Source: Liolophura sinensis (lineage: Eukaryota > Mollusca > Polyplacophora > Chitonida > Chitonidae). Taken from it: a stretch of DNA of 64,000 nt. A model generated the notes under the pieces. It ran no database searches. It saw only the letters and a list, made by a program, of their open reading frames with translations, and had not been told where the DNA came from. A program made the position numbers and the translations under genes. Below are positions 1 through 12,545 of the stretch, piece after piece; position 1 is the stretch's first letter, and each line of letters opens with the position of its first letter. The DNA is taken from positions 14,830,017-14,894,016 of the forward strand of contig NC_088307.1 of NCBI RefSeq assembly GCF_032854445.1. Reading direction: 5' to 3'.

Positions 1-74
1 ACTTAATCGTAAAGAGACAATATTTATAAATCACGATGAAATCTTTGGTGTGGTCGTTCTAGCTAAAAGCCTCA

Positions 75-155
75 CAGTTGATTAATTTATTTTTTTGATC
101 AGTGTTTTACGCCGTACTCAAGAATATTTCACTTGCACGACCGCGGTGAGGATTA
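75..155 (-). mobile_element. SINE family 1, 3' tail fragment
   Basis: The plus strand reads GTGTTTTACGCCGTACTC then AAGAATATTTCAC, the 3' tail of the abundant SINE in inverse orientation. The rest of the element is not recognisable. Confidence 0.7.
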
Positions 156-912
156 AGGTAGGATCATAGTTAATGTTTAGATAATAAAAGCAAACAAAGT
201 TTTTTCAGAGCTAGTCACGTAAAGCCGTAAATTAACTCAGCTGTCCAGTTTATCCCAAAAATTATCGGCCGCACAAATAAAAACCGTGAATGAGGTAGAC
301 ATAAAGAGGGGCTTGGATTAGTCGCCCTTGACACACTGATCATGGCATATATTGGGTTAAGTTTATTTTCTGGACTTCATTCAACCGGAAACTACCGCAA
401 AATGTCTCAAGAAAGCTTGTTTCCTGATGCTACCTAATAATTTCTAGGCTCCTGGCATGGTAACAGTAACACTTACTTGCCGAATATGACATCAGCACTA
501 TTGAACTGGAAAGTGTCCACCGTGGTAACCAAATGACGCGTGAAGTCAGACAATTCAAACAGACTTTATTCACCAGTCGCCCAGTTATGGGATATTGTAA
601 CATAAATATTTCACCTGTTCGACGGCAAAGCATTAATAAAGGAAGCCAGTTAGACTATTAAGGTCTACTGAATTTCAAGTGACGTTATTGCATCCCTTAC
701 CTGATTCTGCTTAAGCGGTGGTACTGCGGGGTGTTGCTTTAAATTGCTTTATGTGGTGCTGAAAATCTGATAAATATATTAGTGTAACGCTCACAAAAGG
801 GGGAATTGTGCCCTGAAGCAGAATACAGCAGAATCCTTACACTATTGGAAACATTTGCTACCCATAGTTTAATAATGCTACATTACGAGCAGATGCTACC
901 AAAAGGAACGTT

Positions 913-952
913 TCGGTGGCCGAGTGGTTAGATCGTCTGCCTCGCGTGCATT
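913..952 (+). other. tRNA-like A-box fragment
   Basis: GGTGGCCGAGTGGTTAGATC resembles the 5' part of a leucine- or serine-type tRNA, including box A. No anticodon arm, box B or acceptor closure follows, so it is at most the head of a decayed SINE. Confidence 0.3.
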
Positions 953-1277
953 ATTTTAATGTTATTGTATTTTAAATGTGATCACAATACAGTGACAACT
1001 AATAAATCGTAATTAACATCACTGCAATTGTTTTTTTTTATCTAATTCTGCTTAAGCCAAGGCGCTCGGGGACGTGTAATTTGCTGCTATTTATGCATTT
1101 ACATGAACAGTTAGAGTAGAAACTCTAGCTTAGGTAAATTGACAAGAGGTCGAATTTCACCGGCTATTTGCCAGCTATCACACTGTCGTCGCTGTTCTGT
1201 TTTTTTTTTTTTTTTTTTTGGTCTGTATATGCTCTACATCTTAATTACATCGAAACCGGGGGAACAGTTTTAAAGAC

Positions 1278-1482
1278 TTTAAAAATGGTTCTTGTTGCCG
1301 CCTCCCTTGGCCCTCAACACCCAATGTCAGTATAATCTGACTGGGAGAGGTGTCATATCTGGTGTCTTTGGCATGATAAGGTCTCGCACTACCATAAAAA
1401 AAAAACACAGTATATGTACACACACACCTAGTAACTCATCGTCGTCACATGACTGAAAAATTCTTAAATACGATGTAAAATT
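1278..1482 (+). mobile_element. SINE family 2 copy
   Basis: It matches, in inverse orientation, the copies at 35285-35560 and 56195-56445: a GTTCTTGTTGCC...CCTTGG block, then GTCGTCACATGACTGAA and the tail AAATACGATGTAAAA. The tRNA-like head is not identified here. Confidence 0.6.
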
Positions 1483-1663
1483 CCAAGCATCCACACATTC
1501 TAGCAATAGTGTGCTAAATGGCACAATTTCGACTTGATCTCCATCAGAGCATTAGGTGGCAAATTTGGCTTTTGTCATCCAGGAGGCTTAGAGCAATGGC
1601 TATGTTCACAAGTGAAAGAGAATTTATGTCAACAAACGAATTCAAATGAGTTATTTATGTAAT

Positions 1664-1910
1664 AATCGAATTGGTGTTTTACGCCATATTCAAGAATATT
1701 TCACTTATACGACGGTGGTCAAAACTATGGTGGGAGGAAACCGGGCAGAACCCGGAGGAGACCTACGACTACCTGAAGGTTGATTGCAGACCTTATCACG
1801 TACGACCAGAGAGAAAGCCAGCAATAGCTGGACTTGAACTCGCGGCGACTGCATTGGTGGGAGGCTCCTGGTTTGTGCGCCGCTCTCCCTCGGCCACAGA
1901 GGCCCCCCGA
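1664..1910 (-). mobile_element. SINE family 1, near full-length
   Basis: In plus-strand order: the tail GTGTTTTACGCCATATTC, the central GGTGGGAGGAAACCGGGCAG block, a CTGGACTTGAACTC stretch (reverse of box B), and the head end CCACAGAGGCCCC. The reading frame across it is a repeat artefact. Confidence 0.85.
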
Positions 1911-4347
1911 ATTCAAGTGAAAACGTCGATGGAAGTGGGAGGTCTCGAGAGAAAGTAAGGAAAATTTTCCTTCTATATAGCGACTGATCTCAGTCATCCA
2001 TAGCCACAGAATAAAAATATTTCGCGTGTAAACCCAGTCTGTCTAAAATATCCCAAAGCAGGGTATCGATATTATTCAGTTGCCCGTATTCATTACCTTG
2101 ATCCTTTATATGCGCGTGCTGAATGAATATCAGTACTAAAATACGTAATATTTTATGAAATTTTGTTAGCCAATAGCCACTTACAAGTTCAGTGATTCAA
2201 AAAAACAACGGGAACCGGCCTGAGGGAAGGAGGAAGAAAATCGGCATCTGACGGAGAGTTTTAACAACCTCCACGTAACAACTCACAGTAGGGTATCACA
2301 GGGTACTTACTTTATTCCACAACAACTTATAAAGGACTAAAGAAAACTACACAGAATCAGAAGAAAACCATCCCATTTGCACGAAGCCTCAGAAACGTGG
2401 CAGAAAACCGCGATCGATTCATTGGCAGCTGGAGTCGAACCTTGCTTCCTTGATCGTAGTCTTTTTATCTGTGTTGACTCTCTAAGCCAAAACCATTTGG
2501 TGAACAGAAAGTGCAGTATGAAATAAGTATAGTCTTATTTAATGCCATGCTTTCTTGTTCCTCTTTAATGCCTTCTGAAGAAACGACAAGGTATGATCAC
2601 GGGTGTCTTTTAGAGGCATCAGCAAACATCAGACGATGCCCAAAGGGAATGTTATCGACATGCTAAAATAACCAACCTAGACAGCTTGAAAGTAAGAGAA
2701 CGTTGTTTACGCTTCCAAATAAAGTTCCTGCTGGGTCGTCTATTTGCAACACGATCGTAACTGTATTGCCCAACCTAACACTGCTTTCTTGATTTCTAAA
2801 AATAGGCTTCCAGACACATTTCCTTTATTGCTATTCCTTTTTTTTGACTGTTTCTAATAGACAGTGTGTAAACTTAGGACGCCTTTCGTACAAAGACAAC
2901 AAGACTCATCATAAGAACGTTGGACGGCATGCCCCCGGGGCCTTACACTATTTCCTTTCTGGGGGTTGCCACGTTGACAATGTCCTCATGTCCTTAAATC
3001 CACGCTATATTTCCCAAGTGTGGTAACTGTGGAAATAACCGATTAGGCGGAAGCTAAATTTCAAATGCGCACCTGCTAATTGTTACTCTATGATATCCCA
3101 GTACAAACTGTTGGTGGAGTTGGGTTCACAAGCATTTGTTAAATTCAGTCGATGCCATCTGTATAGTGTACGAGTGAGCAAAACAAATCCAAACAAACAA
3201 TATTTGTAATGATTCTTGGAAACGTTTCGCTTTGGTTTCTCAACTCAGGTTTGACTTTGCTCGTGTCATTATAGTGTCTAAAAATAAGCGGACAAACACT
3301 TTGCTGAATTGGAAGATCAATAAATGATCCAGCTTTTGTATGTGTTAATATCGATGGACGACAAGCGATCTGAGATGAGTGTTATTCCATAAAAGGCTGT
3401 TGTTCTTACCGGCTTCTAACCCCGAGCTATTTTTAGACTGAGAGTTGTGTTATTGTGCTAATTAATCCGCTTCGCTCACGCGGTGTTGCACCGGACGAAG
3501 CTAATGAGCGAGTCCGTGTTGTTGTAGTTTCGTTCTCACGGGAGAATTAATGATCCTCCTAATATAGCTACCATGTGGACAACAATGGCAGGTGTTCCAG
3601 GTCTTCTTGAAGCCACATACGCCTTTCCTCAAAATAACACCGTTTCCGGGAATAGTCTGGGATCTATGATAATTCACTTAGCCGAGACAATGGCGTTGAG
3701 GCTGAGAATTTTGCTCGTTTAATCCCTTCCGCCTTTTCCCCCGAGGGTCTGGGGTAAAGAGACCGTTGGACAGGTACAGTCTGCCTGTTGGATATCGTGT
3801 TTACACCAAGGCAATGGTAATCTCTCGGCTCATTGGGCCTGTGATACATGAGCCGACCAAATGCCTATGTCCCGTGCGAACGTCTACGGAGAAATGCTGT
3901 TTTAAATTCTCCTGAGTTGATTGTTATTCGAGAGGAAAATTAATGGCCCGTGAAAGTCTACGGTTGTTCTTAGTGTGTATTGGTGTGTAGCATAAGCACG
4001 AATTTTAAGGATTGCTTTGTAAGAGCTCAAACCTAAATATTAACTATATCTGTAGAATGCTTCTGTATCTTTTTTTCTTGTGCTTTTTTTCTATAAGAAT
4101 TATTCTTCGGTGACTTTTTGAATTCAGATCAGCTTGCAGACGAATCGGTTACACAAAAGCTTACCTCCCGCTGAATGATCGCTCTTGTGATAGATAAATA
4201 TAGCCAAGCTGCTGGGTGACCAGAATTACTTGCAGTCTACATGTGCAAGAATTTGGTAGGGGCAGTAGGTGATCGACAAATGGGGCGGGTAATGACGTTA
4301 CAGGTTCAGATCTCTCAGGGCCTAGTATTTAGCGTCCTTGTCCAGTA

Positions 4348-4557
4348 CAATGACTAGGCCATTCTGGTGCTTTGAATTCAGCTGATGCTGGATTCCTCTG
4401 GTCGTTCGTGGGACGATCTTCCAGCAACATGCGGAAGGTCATGGGTTTCCCACGGGCTCGATTTCCTTCCAGTATTATGCTGACCGCGGTCGTGTGAGTG
4501 AAATATTCATAAGTACGGCATAAAACCCCCACCAAATAAATAAATAAACAAATCAAA
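4348..4557 (+). mobile_element. SINE family 1 copy inside duplication copy 1
   Basis: Plus-oriented. A decayed GATGCTGGATTCCTCTGGTC block is followed by CATGGGTTTCCCACGGGCTC, AATATTCATAAGTACGGC, ATAAAACC and (AAAT)n. The head is poor. Confidence 0.75.
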
Positions 4558-4704
4558 TCCAGCTCACAACTTCGACCGCGGCTTTGTTTGTCGAGGTAAA
4601 TAACGAAGTGCAGTGGTTTACTCCGCGCAATTCAGATTCGCCACCAACGATATGGTTTCGACATTAAAATCAATCAAAATAAACTCTCCCGGTAGTTCTG
4701 AGTA

Positions 4705-4870
4705 GTGTTTGCAGTGTCTTTTTGTGACAAGGCGAGTCCATCCCGCCGAATTACTGTCACCACGAAAATCTCATGCCGACGACAGCAGGCCCAATCACAT
4801 TATAGTGACTCCGGACCAATCAGTCCTGTTTCATTGCGTCGTGTGAAGCGAGGCAGCAACACGTCATGCG
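4705..4870 (-). mobile_element. SINE family 2 copy inside duplication copy 1
   Basis: A GACAAGGCGAGTCCATCCCG block followed by GGACCAATCAGTCCTGTTTC and GAGGCAGCAACACG. It has the same block order as 56270-56445 and 35380-35530. Confidence 0.55.
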
Positions 4871-5816
4871 TATAATCCCAACCATGTTCAATCCCACATC
4901 TTCCAACATCTGAAGCTTGTGTTTGATTGCAGCTTAGAGAAGCGGAAGTGTATGGCTTCAGGCCGTCAGTATAGATTTGAATTAGCACAGCTTCAAACCT
5001 TTTCATTGGTCGAGTGTCTGAAAGACCAACTGCGCAATTGGAGACAAGTTAGAATAGTTGGTTTATTTCTTCAGTCGTTTGTCGGTCTTCGGAAGGTTAA
5101 TTCCACGTGTGTCAAGTTGTGAAAAGTGCTGTCAGGCATAAAGTCGTAGCACAGTAAGACTTAAAGCCCGTTCCGAAATTCGGACTCAAATGCCAGGGAA
5201 TTTCCCAAATACCTGTCTTCACTCGCTTGAAATCACACAGGATCGTGTCAGGGACTGGTAATTTGCTGTCACTTTTATACACATAAAAATTTTTAATAAT
5301 AAAAAAGATGTAGGAATTGAAAATGTTAATACTCAAATATTACATACTATGAGGAACTCTTTTGCCCTGAGCAATTATCCTGAATTATTATTCTGGCATT
5401 AGCAGCTTCTGCCATCTACAGGAGTGATAATCGCCTTGATTTCTGATTCTTCACTCTGGCTGCCAGTGATATACCAATCCGTGTCGCTTCTAGCAACATA
5501 TCTCACACATGCTCTCAGTAACGCAAGACTTTCTGGGGTTAGCGTGTCTAATCAAAGTCTAGACTCTCGGTTTACGGGCTAATTTCCATGTGGTAGCCGT
5601 GTGACTGGGCAAACCTGAACACCTTATTAAGTAGACACGCAGCCAATGATTCACATCGTAGCCAAGAGGACCAGCCCCTAACACATCCAGCTCGACTTTA
5701 TAGTTTGATACACAGTGTTGTGGCATAAATTCTTATGCACATAAACCTTTGTACCATGGCAGAATCGCATCCAGAAAGGTTTTCAAAATCTCATTTGTGT
5801 AAAACGCCGATTCAGT

Positions 5817-6195
5817 TTATTTATTTATTTTTTTTTTCTTTATTTATTTTTTTTCTTTATTTATTATTGATTTATTTATTGATTTTTTTTTACATGTTTT
5901 ATTAATTAGTTTATTTATTTAATTATTTATTTATTTGTTTGTTTGTTTCTTGTCTTACGCCGTATTCAAGAATATTTCCCTTATTCAAAGGCTGCCAGCA
6001 TAATGGTGAGAGGAAATCGGGCATAGCCCCGGGGGAAAGCTACGGCCATCTGCATGTTGTTGAATACCTACCCATCTACGGCTGGAGAGGAACCCAGCAT
6101 GAACTGCACTTGTACTCACACCGACCGCATTTGTGAGAGGCTCCTGGGTCATTGTGCCGTGCTGGCGTGCTTTAATCCACGGAGGCTCCTCATCG
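5817..6195 (-). mobile_element. SINE family 1 with expanded T-rich tail, duplication copy 1
   Basis: A long (TTTA)n-type tract (5817-5940) precedes CTTACGCCGTATTCAAGAAT, the GAGAGGAAATCGGGCATAGC block and a box B-like CATGAACTGCACTTG. The head end is decayed. Confidence 0.75.
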
Positions 6196-6626
6196 AATCA
6201 GAAGTATAAAGCTTAGACAAAGCGGCCAAAAATGTTCTAATGCAATGGGAGCGATAGCCATCCAAAAAGACGGTATCCATCAAAACTGATAATTTTTTTC
6301 TCCGAAATTAGGCGTTATGCAGCTAATTTACTGTACGAAGGGCGACATTAATGAGAAAAAAGTTTTTCTGAAATTTTCACGTTTTTCTCCATGCTGTTAA
6401 CATTTCTTTTTGGTAACTTAATTCCTCACGCAGATCTGAGAAAAGTGACAGTTACATTTGTGATATATTGATTCCCCTCACTGAATAACAAAAGTTGAAA
6501 GAAAAAGTAGTCTTACCAGTGTGTTAGCAGGTGGTGTCGGTGACAGCTCAAGTCATTTTTGCTTTTTCAGGTGTTTCATGCTTTGTGGCCTACACAGCAG
6601 GCCCTTTGTAACAAAGAGTGCTATGA

Positions 6627-6659
6627 CTGCCATCGCGACTTTCCTACTCGCGATGGCAG
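6627..6659. repeat. 12-bp perfect hairpin at a deletion scar in copy 1
   Basis: CTGCCATCGCGA (6627-6638) and TCGCGATGGCAG (6648-6659) are perfect inverted repeats with a 9-base loop. The first 8 bases are absent from copy 2, which has 102 other bases there (12977-13078). The second arm is common to both copies. Confidence 0.9.
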
Positions 6660-9600
6660 GTAGATGTAAGATTGTCCAGTGTAAACCACCTACCTGACGT
6701 TACTGACGATGCCACTAACATGATTCAATGTGTATGTATGTTACCATAATATCTGGGGTACTATATGTAGATTCACTTTACGCAAGTTAAGACTAACTCA
6801 GACTTATTTTGTCTGTCTTGTTGCTTTCTAAAAAAAAGCCTTTAGCCAACATATGGTTTTCTAGTTACCTTCATTCGTCGCGTGATTTTCCAATGTAGCC
6901 AAGACATGTACAATAATAATTTGTCCATATCCTGCGAGTTTTCAAGAAATACTATATGTGGACATATGCATCTGTTTATATCGTGCAAGCCGTAATACTG
7001 AAGGGGTTTTTTTGTTGATTTTGAGCCCACATCAAAGGGAAATGAATTTCTAACAGTCACATTACTTGTTTGTTGTTATCACTTATTTGGCGTAAAGCCA
7101 CAATTGTCATTTGACTGATATTTAGTGTCCTGCAGTATTTCAGTTGCTGTACAGTCCAAGGGAGATCACTCAAAGTTTAAGACAAAGGAAGCTGTCAAGG
7201 AAATCCGTAGTAGTTATAACCCTGAGTGCACGATGGCATATGATGACTTCTACCTAATTCAGAGCTAGAGCAACTAAGACAATGATTCTTTTCGTAACAT
7301 CACTTTACCTGTCTTAAAGGGTGCCACTATCAAAGGGATAAGATGAGAAAGAAATGGGTTGTTTAACTGTCATGTCAGCGATAGGCCCTACACAAGATGA
7401 AACAAGATAAACGAAGACGCTTGAATAAGTTCAATAAACATATTGTAGCAAAATAGAGAAATAATACAAATCATTACAAATACATACATATAGTCTCTTA
7501 CTGAAGATGGCGACCAAATCCTGATGGAATATTTCGGGTTTGAAAGGCGAGTTAGCCCCTGAAAATATAGAAGTTAAGAGGAATTCTTCAATCTACGGTA
7601 GACAGTCCGATAAATGGCTTCTTCCCCAAAGCCTGTGGATGTTTAAGTTCTCAGGACAGACGGGTTGACAGCATCGTCCGCGGTGCCGAGCTCCAGATGT
7701 ATGTTTCACTTATCGCAAATATTCACATTTCCAGGGTAAACTGGGATGACATGTACGTATTCACACAAAAAGACCATGAACGATACAAGCTGCAAAAAAA
7801 AGTCCCCAAAAACAGCAATGGGCGAAACACAAGCTCACATAGTGCTCTGTACAGAAAATGGACTACAAATGACGAATGTCGAATGGCGTGTAAGCCGATA
7901 TCTCCAAACCCAGCAAAATCCTTCATAGTGGATGATTGTAAATGTGACTGCTCTCAACTGGACTTGATTAAATGACTGCTCTCCAGTGGACTTTGATCGG
8001 CATAGGACCCGATCATCATCCGCGTAGAACTTTTACGACATACACTAACATTCACACATAAACTCATCTAGCTTATAATAAATGTCGCTTTGTTCGACAC
8101 TATACCTTGTTTGTTCTCCCGGATAGAAGAATATTCACAAATGGTCCAGTTCTCGACATGGTTACTAATTTGCATATAATCATGATATTACGAAGATCGA
8201 GTTTTGACTGTTTCCACAGTTATTCGGTAAACGCAAAACAGTACAATACACGATTTTTTCCAGTGCAAAGTTTCAAGGGAAGTTAAGTGAAGTACAAAAA
8301 TATTGTGTATAGTTATAACAGAACTTATTCATGATAATTTAGGCAAAACGATTTGATAATTTGGTACAGCATTTAATAAGAGCTTATGTCATTTCTGGCT
8401 GTCAAGGAAATGCAGTTATAATTTTACATTTCCATTGACACAAATAAAGTTCATCGAGGAATGGGAAAGCAAAACTCGGGAGTCATACATTGGGTTAGCT
8501 CACCCTTTTACTGGCTTGAATATATGACAGTTAGGTGAACGATAAACCATTCACTAATATTTTTCTCGTCACCACGCCATCCTTACCGGGTAAGCAAACT
8601 GAAGATACATTGTGTCATGTTACAGCTAGCATGTAGGCAAAGGCTAAAATGTATAACGGTCTAAACGAAACTACATGCACCGACCGATTAAGATCCCATC
8701 AGGATGGTGCAAACATTCGCGCGTGGGCGGCCCGTCATGGCTGTATGATCCGCGTGAGACCCGTGAGAAGATCAAGATGCGCGTAAGATGAATGCTTCCT
8801 TGATCGTAGTCTTTTTATCTGTGTTGACTCTCTAAGCCAAAACCATTTGGTGAACAGAAGGTGCAGTATGAAATAAGTATAGTCTTATTTAATGCCATGC
8901 TTTCTTGTTCCTCTTTAATGCCTTCTGAAGAAACGACAAGGTATGATCACGGGTGTCTTTTAGAGGCATCAGCAAACATCAGACGATGCCCAAAGGGAAT
9001 GTTATCGACATGCTAAAATAACCAACCTAGACAGCTTGAAAGTAAGAGAACGTTGTTTACGCTTCCAAATAAAGTTCCTGCTGGGTCGTCTATTTGCAAC
9101 ACGATCGTAACTGTATTGCCCAACCTAACACTGCTTTCTTGATTTCTAAAAATAGGCTTCCAGACACATTTCCTTTATTGCTATTCCTTTTTTTTGACTG
9201 TTTCTAATAGACAGTGTGTAAACTTAGGACGCCTTTCGTACAAAGACAACAAGACTCATCATAAGAACGTTGGACGGCATGCCCCCGGGGCCTTACACTA
9301 TTTCCTTTCTGGGGGTTGCCACGTTGACAATGTCCTCATGTCCTTAAATCCACGCTATATTTCCCAAGTGTGGTAACTGTGGAAATAACCGATTAGGCGG
9401 AAGCTAAATTTCAAATGCGCACCTGCTAATTGTTACTCTATGATATCCCAGTACAAACTGTTGGTGGAGTTGGGTTCACAAGCATTTGCTAAATTCAGTC
9501 GATGCCATCTGTATAGTGTACGAGTGAGCAAAACAAATCCAAACAAACAATATTTGTAATGATTCTTGGAAACGTTTCGCTTTGGTTTCTCAACTCAGGT

Positions 9601-10697
9601 TTGACTTTGCTCGTGTCATTATAGTGTCTAAAAATAAGCGGACAAACACTTTGCTGAATTGGAAGATCAATAAATGATCCAGCTTTTGTATGTGTTAATA
9701 TCGATGGACGACAAGCGATCTGAGATGAGTGTTATTCCATAAAAGGCTGTTGTTCTTACCGGCTTCTAACCCCGAGCTATTTTTAGACTGAGAGTTGTGT
9801 TATTGTGCTAATTAATCCGCTTCGCTCACGCGGTGTTGCACCGGACGAAGCTAATGAGCGAGTCCGTGTTGTTGTAGTTTCGTTCTCACGGGAGAATTAA
9901 TGATCCTCCTAATATAGCTACCATGTGGACAACAATGGCAGGTGTTCCAGGTCTTCTTGAAGCCACATACGCCTTTCCTCAAAATAACACCGTTTCCGGG
10001 AATAGTCTGGGATCTATGATAATTCACTTAGCCGAGACAATGGCGTTGAGGCTGAGAATTTTGCTCGTTTAATCCCTTCCGCCTTTTCCCCCGAGGGTCT
10101 GGGGTAAAGAGACCGTTGGACAGGTACAGTCTGCCTGTTGGATATCGTGTTTACACCAAGGCAATGGTAATCTCTCGGCTCATTGGGCCTGTGATACATG
10201 AGCCGACCAAATGCCTATGTCCCGTGCGAACGTCTACGGAGAAATGCTGTTTTAAATTCTCCTGAGTTGATTGTTATTCGAGAGGAAAATTAATGGCCCG
10301 TGAAAGTCTACGGTTGTTCTTAGTGTGTATTGGTGTGTAGCATAAGCACGAATTTTAAGGATTGCTTTGTAAGAGCTCAAACCTAAATATTAACTATATC
10401 TGTAGAATGCTTCTGTATCTTTTTTTCTTGTGCTTTTTTTCTATAAGAATTATTCTTCGGTGACTTTTTGAATTCAGATCAGCTTGCAGACGAATCGGTT
10501 ACACAAAAGCTTACCTCCCGCTGAATGATCGCTCTTGTGATAGATAAATATAGCCAAGCTGCTGGGTGACCAGAATTACTTGCAGTCTACATGTGCAAGA
10601 ATTTGGTAGGGGCAGTAGGTGATCGACAAATGGGGCGGGTAATGACGTTACAGGTTCAGATCTCTCAGGGCCTAGTATTTAGCGTCCTTGTCCAGTA

Positions 10698-10907
10698 CAA
10701 TGACTAGGCCATTCTGGTGCTTTGAATTCAGCTGATGCTGGATTCCTCTGGTCGTTCGTGGGACGATCTTCCAGCAACATGCGGATGGTCATGGTTTTCC
10801 CACGGGCTCGATTTCCTTCCAGTATTATGCTGACCGCGGTCGTGTGAGTGAAATATTCATAAGTACGGCATAAAACCCCCACCAAATAAATAAATAAACA
10901 AATCAAA
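10698..10907 (+). mobile_element. SINE family 1 copy inside duplication copy 2
   Basis: The duplicate of the element at 4348-4557, with two single-base differences in the conserved central part. Confidence 0.75.
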
Positions 10908-11054
10908 TCCAGCTCACAACTTCGACCGCGGCTTTGTTTGTCGAGGTAAATAACGAAGTGCAGTGGTTTACTCCGCGCAATTCAGATTCGCCACCAACGA
11001 TATGGTTTCGACATTAAAATCAATCAAAATAAACTCTCCCGGTAGTTCTGAGTA

Positions 11055-11220
11055 GTGTTTGCAGTGTCTTTTTGTGACAAGGCGAGTCCATCCCGCCGAA
11101 TTACTGTCACCACGAAAATCTCATGCCGACGACAGCAGGCCCAATCACATTATAGTGACTCCGGACCAATCAGTCCTGTTTCATTGCGTCGTGTGAAGCG
11201 AGGCAGCAACACGTCATGCG
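11055..11220 (-). mobile_element. SINE family 2 copy inside duplication copy 2
   Basis: Duplicate of 4705-4870. Confidence 0.55.
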
Positions 11221-12166
11221 TATAATCCCAACCATGTTCAATCCCACATCTTCCAACATCTGAAGCTTGTGTTTGATTGCAGCTTAGAGAAGCGGAAGTG
11301 TATGGCTTCAGGCCGTCAGTATAGATTTGAATTAGCACAGCTTCAAACCTTTTCATTGGTCGAGTGTCTGAAAGACCAACTGCGCAATTGGAGACAAGTT
11401 AGAATAGTTGGTTTATTTCTTCAGTCGTTTGTCGGTCTTCGGAAGGTTAATTCCACGTGTGTCAAGTTGTGAAAAGTGCTGTCAGGCATAAAGTCGTAGC
11501 ACAGTAAGACTTAAAGCCCGTTCCGAAATTCGGACTCAAATGCCAGGGAATTTCCCAAATACCTGTCTTCACTCGCTTGAAATCACACAGGATCGTGTCA
11601 GGGACTGGTAATTTGCTGTCACTTTTATACACATAAAAATTTTTAATAATAAAAAAGATGTAGGAATTGAAAATGTTAATACTCAAATATTACATACTAT
11701 GAGGAACTCTTTTGCCCTGAGCAATTATCCTGAATTATTATTCTGGCATTAGCAGCTTCTGCCATCTACAGGAGTGATAATCGCCTTGATTTCTGATTCT
11801 TCACTCTGGCTGCCAGTGATATACCAATCCGTGTCGCTTCTAGCAACATATCTCACACATGCTCTCAGTAACGCAAGACTTTCTGGGGTTAGCGTGTCTA
11901 ATCAAAGTCTAGACTCTCGGTTTACGGGCTAATTTCCATGTGGTAGCCGTGTGACTGGGCAAACCTGAACACCTTATTAAGTAGACACGCAGCCAATGAT
12001 TCACATCGTAGCCAAGAGGACCAGCCCCTAACACATCCAGCTCGACTTTATAGTTTGATACACAGTGTTGTGGCATAAATTCTTATGCACATAAACCTTT
12101 GTACCATGGCAGAATCGCATCCAGAAAGGTTTTCAAAATCTCATTTGTGTAAAACGCCGATTCAGT

Positions 12167-12545
12167 TTATTTATTTATTTTTTTTTTCTTTATTTATTTT
12201 TTTTCTTTATTTATTATTGATTTATTTATTGATTTTTTTTTACATGTTTTATTAATTAGTTTATTTATTTAATTATTTATTTATTTGTTTGTTTGTTTCT
12301 TGTCTTACGCCGTATTCAAGAATATTTCCCTTATTCAAAGGCTGCCAGCATAATGGTGAGAGGAAATCGGGCATAGCCCCGGGGGAAAGCTACGGCCATC
12401 TGCATGTTGTTGAATACCTACCCATCTACGGCTGGAGAGGAACCCAGCATGAACTGCACTTGTACTCACACCGACCGCATTTGTGAGAGGCTCCTGGGTC
12501 ATTGTGCCGTGCTGGCGTGCTTTAATCCACGGAGGCTCCTCATCG
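12167..12545 (-). mobile_element. SINE family 1 with expanded T-rich tail, duplication copy 2
   Basis: Duplicate of the element at 5817-6195. Confidence 0.75.

Larger units (their letters stand above)
2443..8792. repeat. Copy 1 of a ~6.35 kb direct tandem duplication
   Basis: 6350 bases repeated immediately afterwards at 8793-15236. Copy 1 starts TGCTTCCTTGATCG and ends GCGTAAGATGAA. Only a handful of single-base differences were seen, for example near 2508, 3149, 4436, 4446 and 7925, plus one 94-base length difference near 6627. The unit holds two copies of the main SINE in opposite orientations and one copy of the second SINE family. No gene was recognised in it. An assembly artefact (two haplotypes placed in tandem) is possible. 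Confidence 0.95.

Noticed and set aside
1671-1997. 95- and 90-codon overlapping open frames
   Set aside because: Both are readings of the SINE at 1664-1910.
2844-3026. Small frames duplicated in both copies of the tandem duplication (also 4800-5336, 6842-7060 and 7697-7975 and their partners)
   Set aside because: Their conservation between copies only reflects the recent duplication. No domain, no codon-level signal, and frames on both strands overlap.
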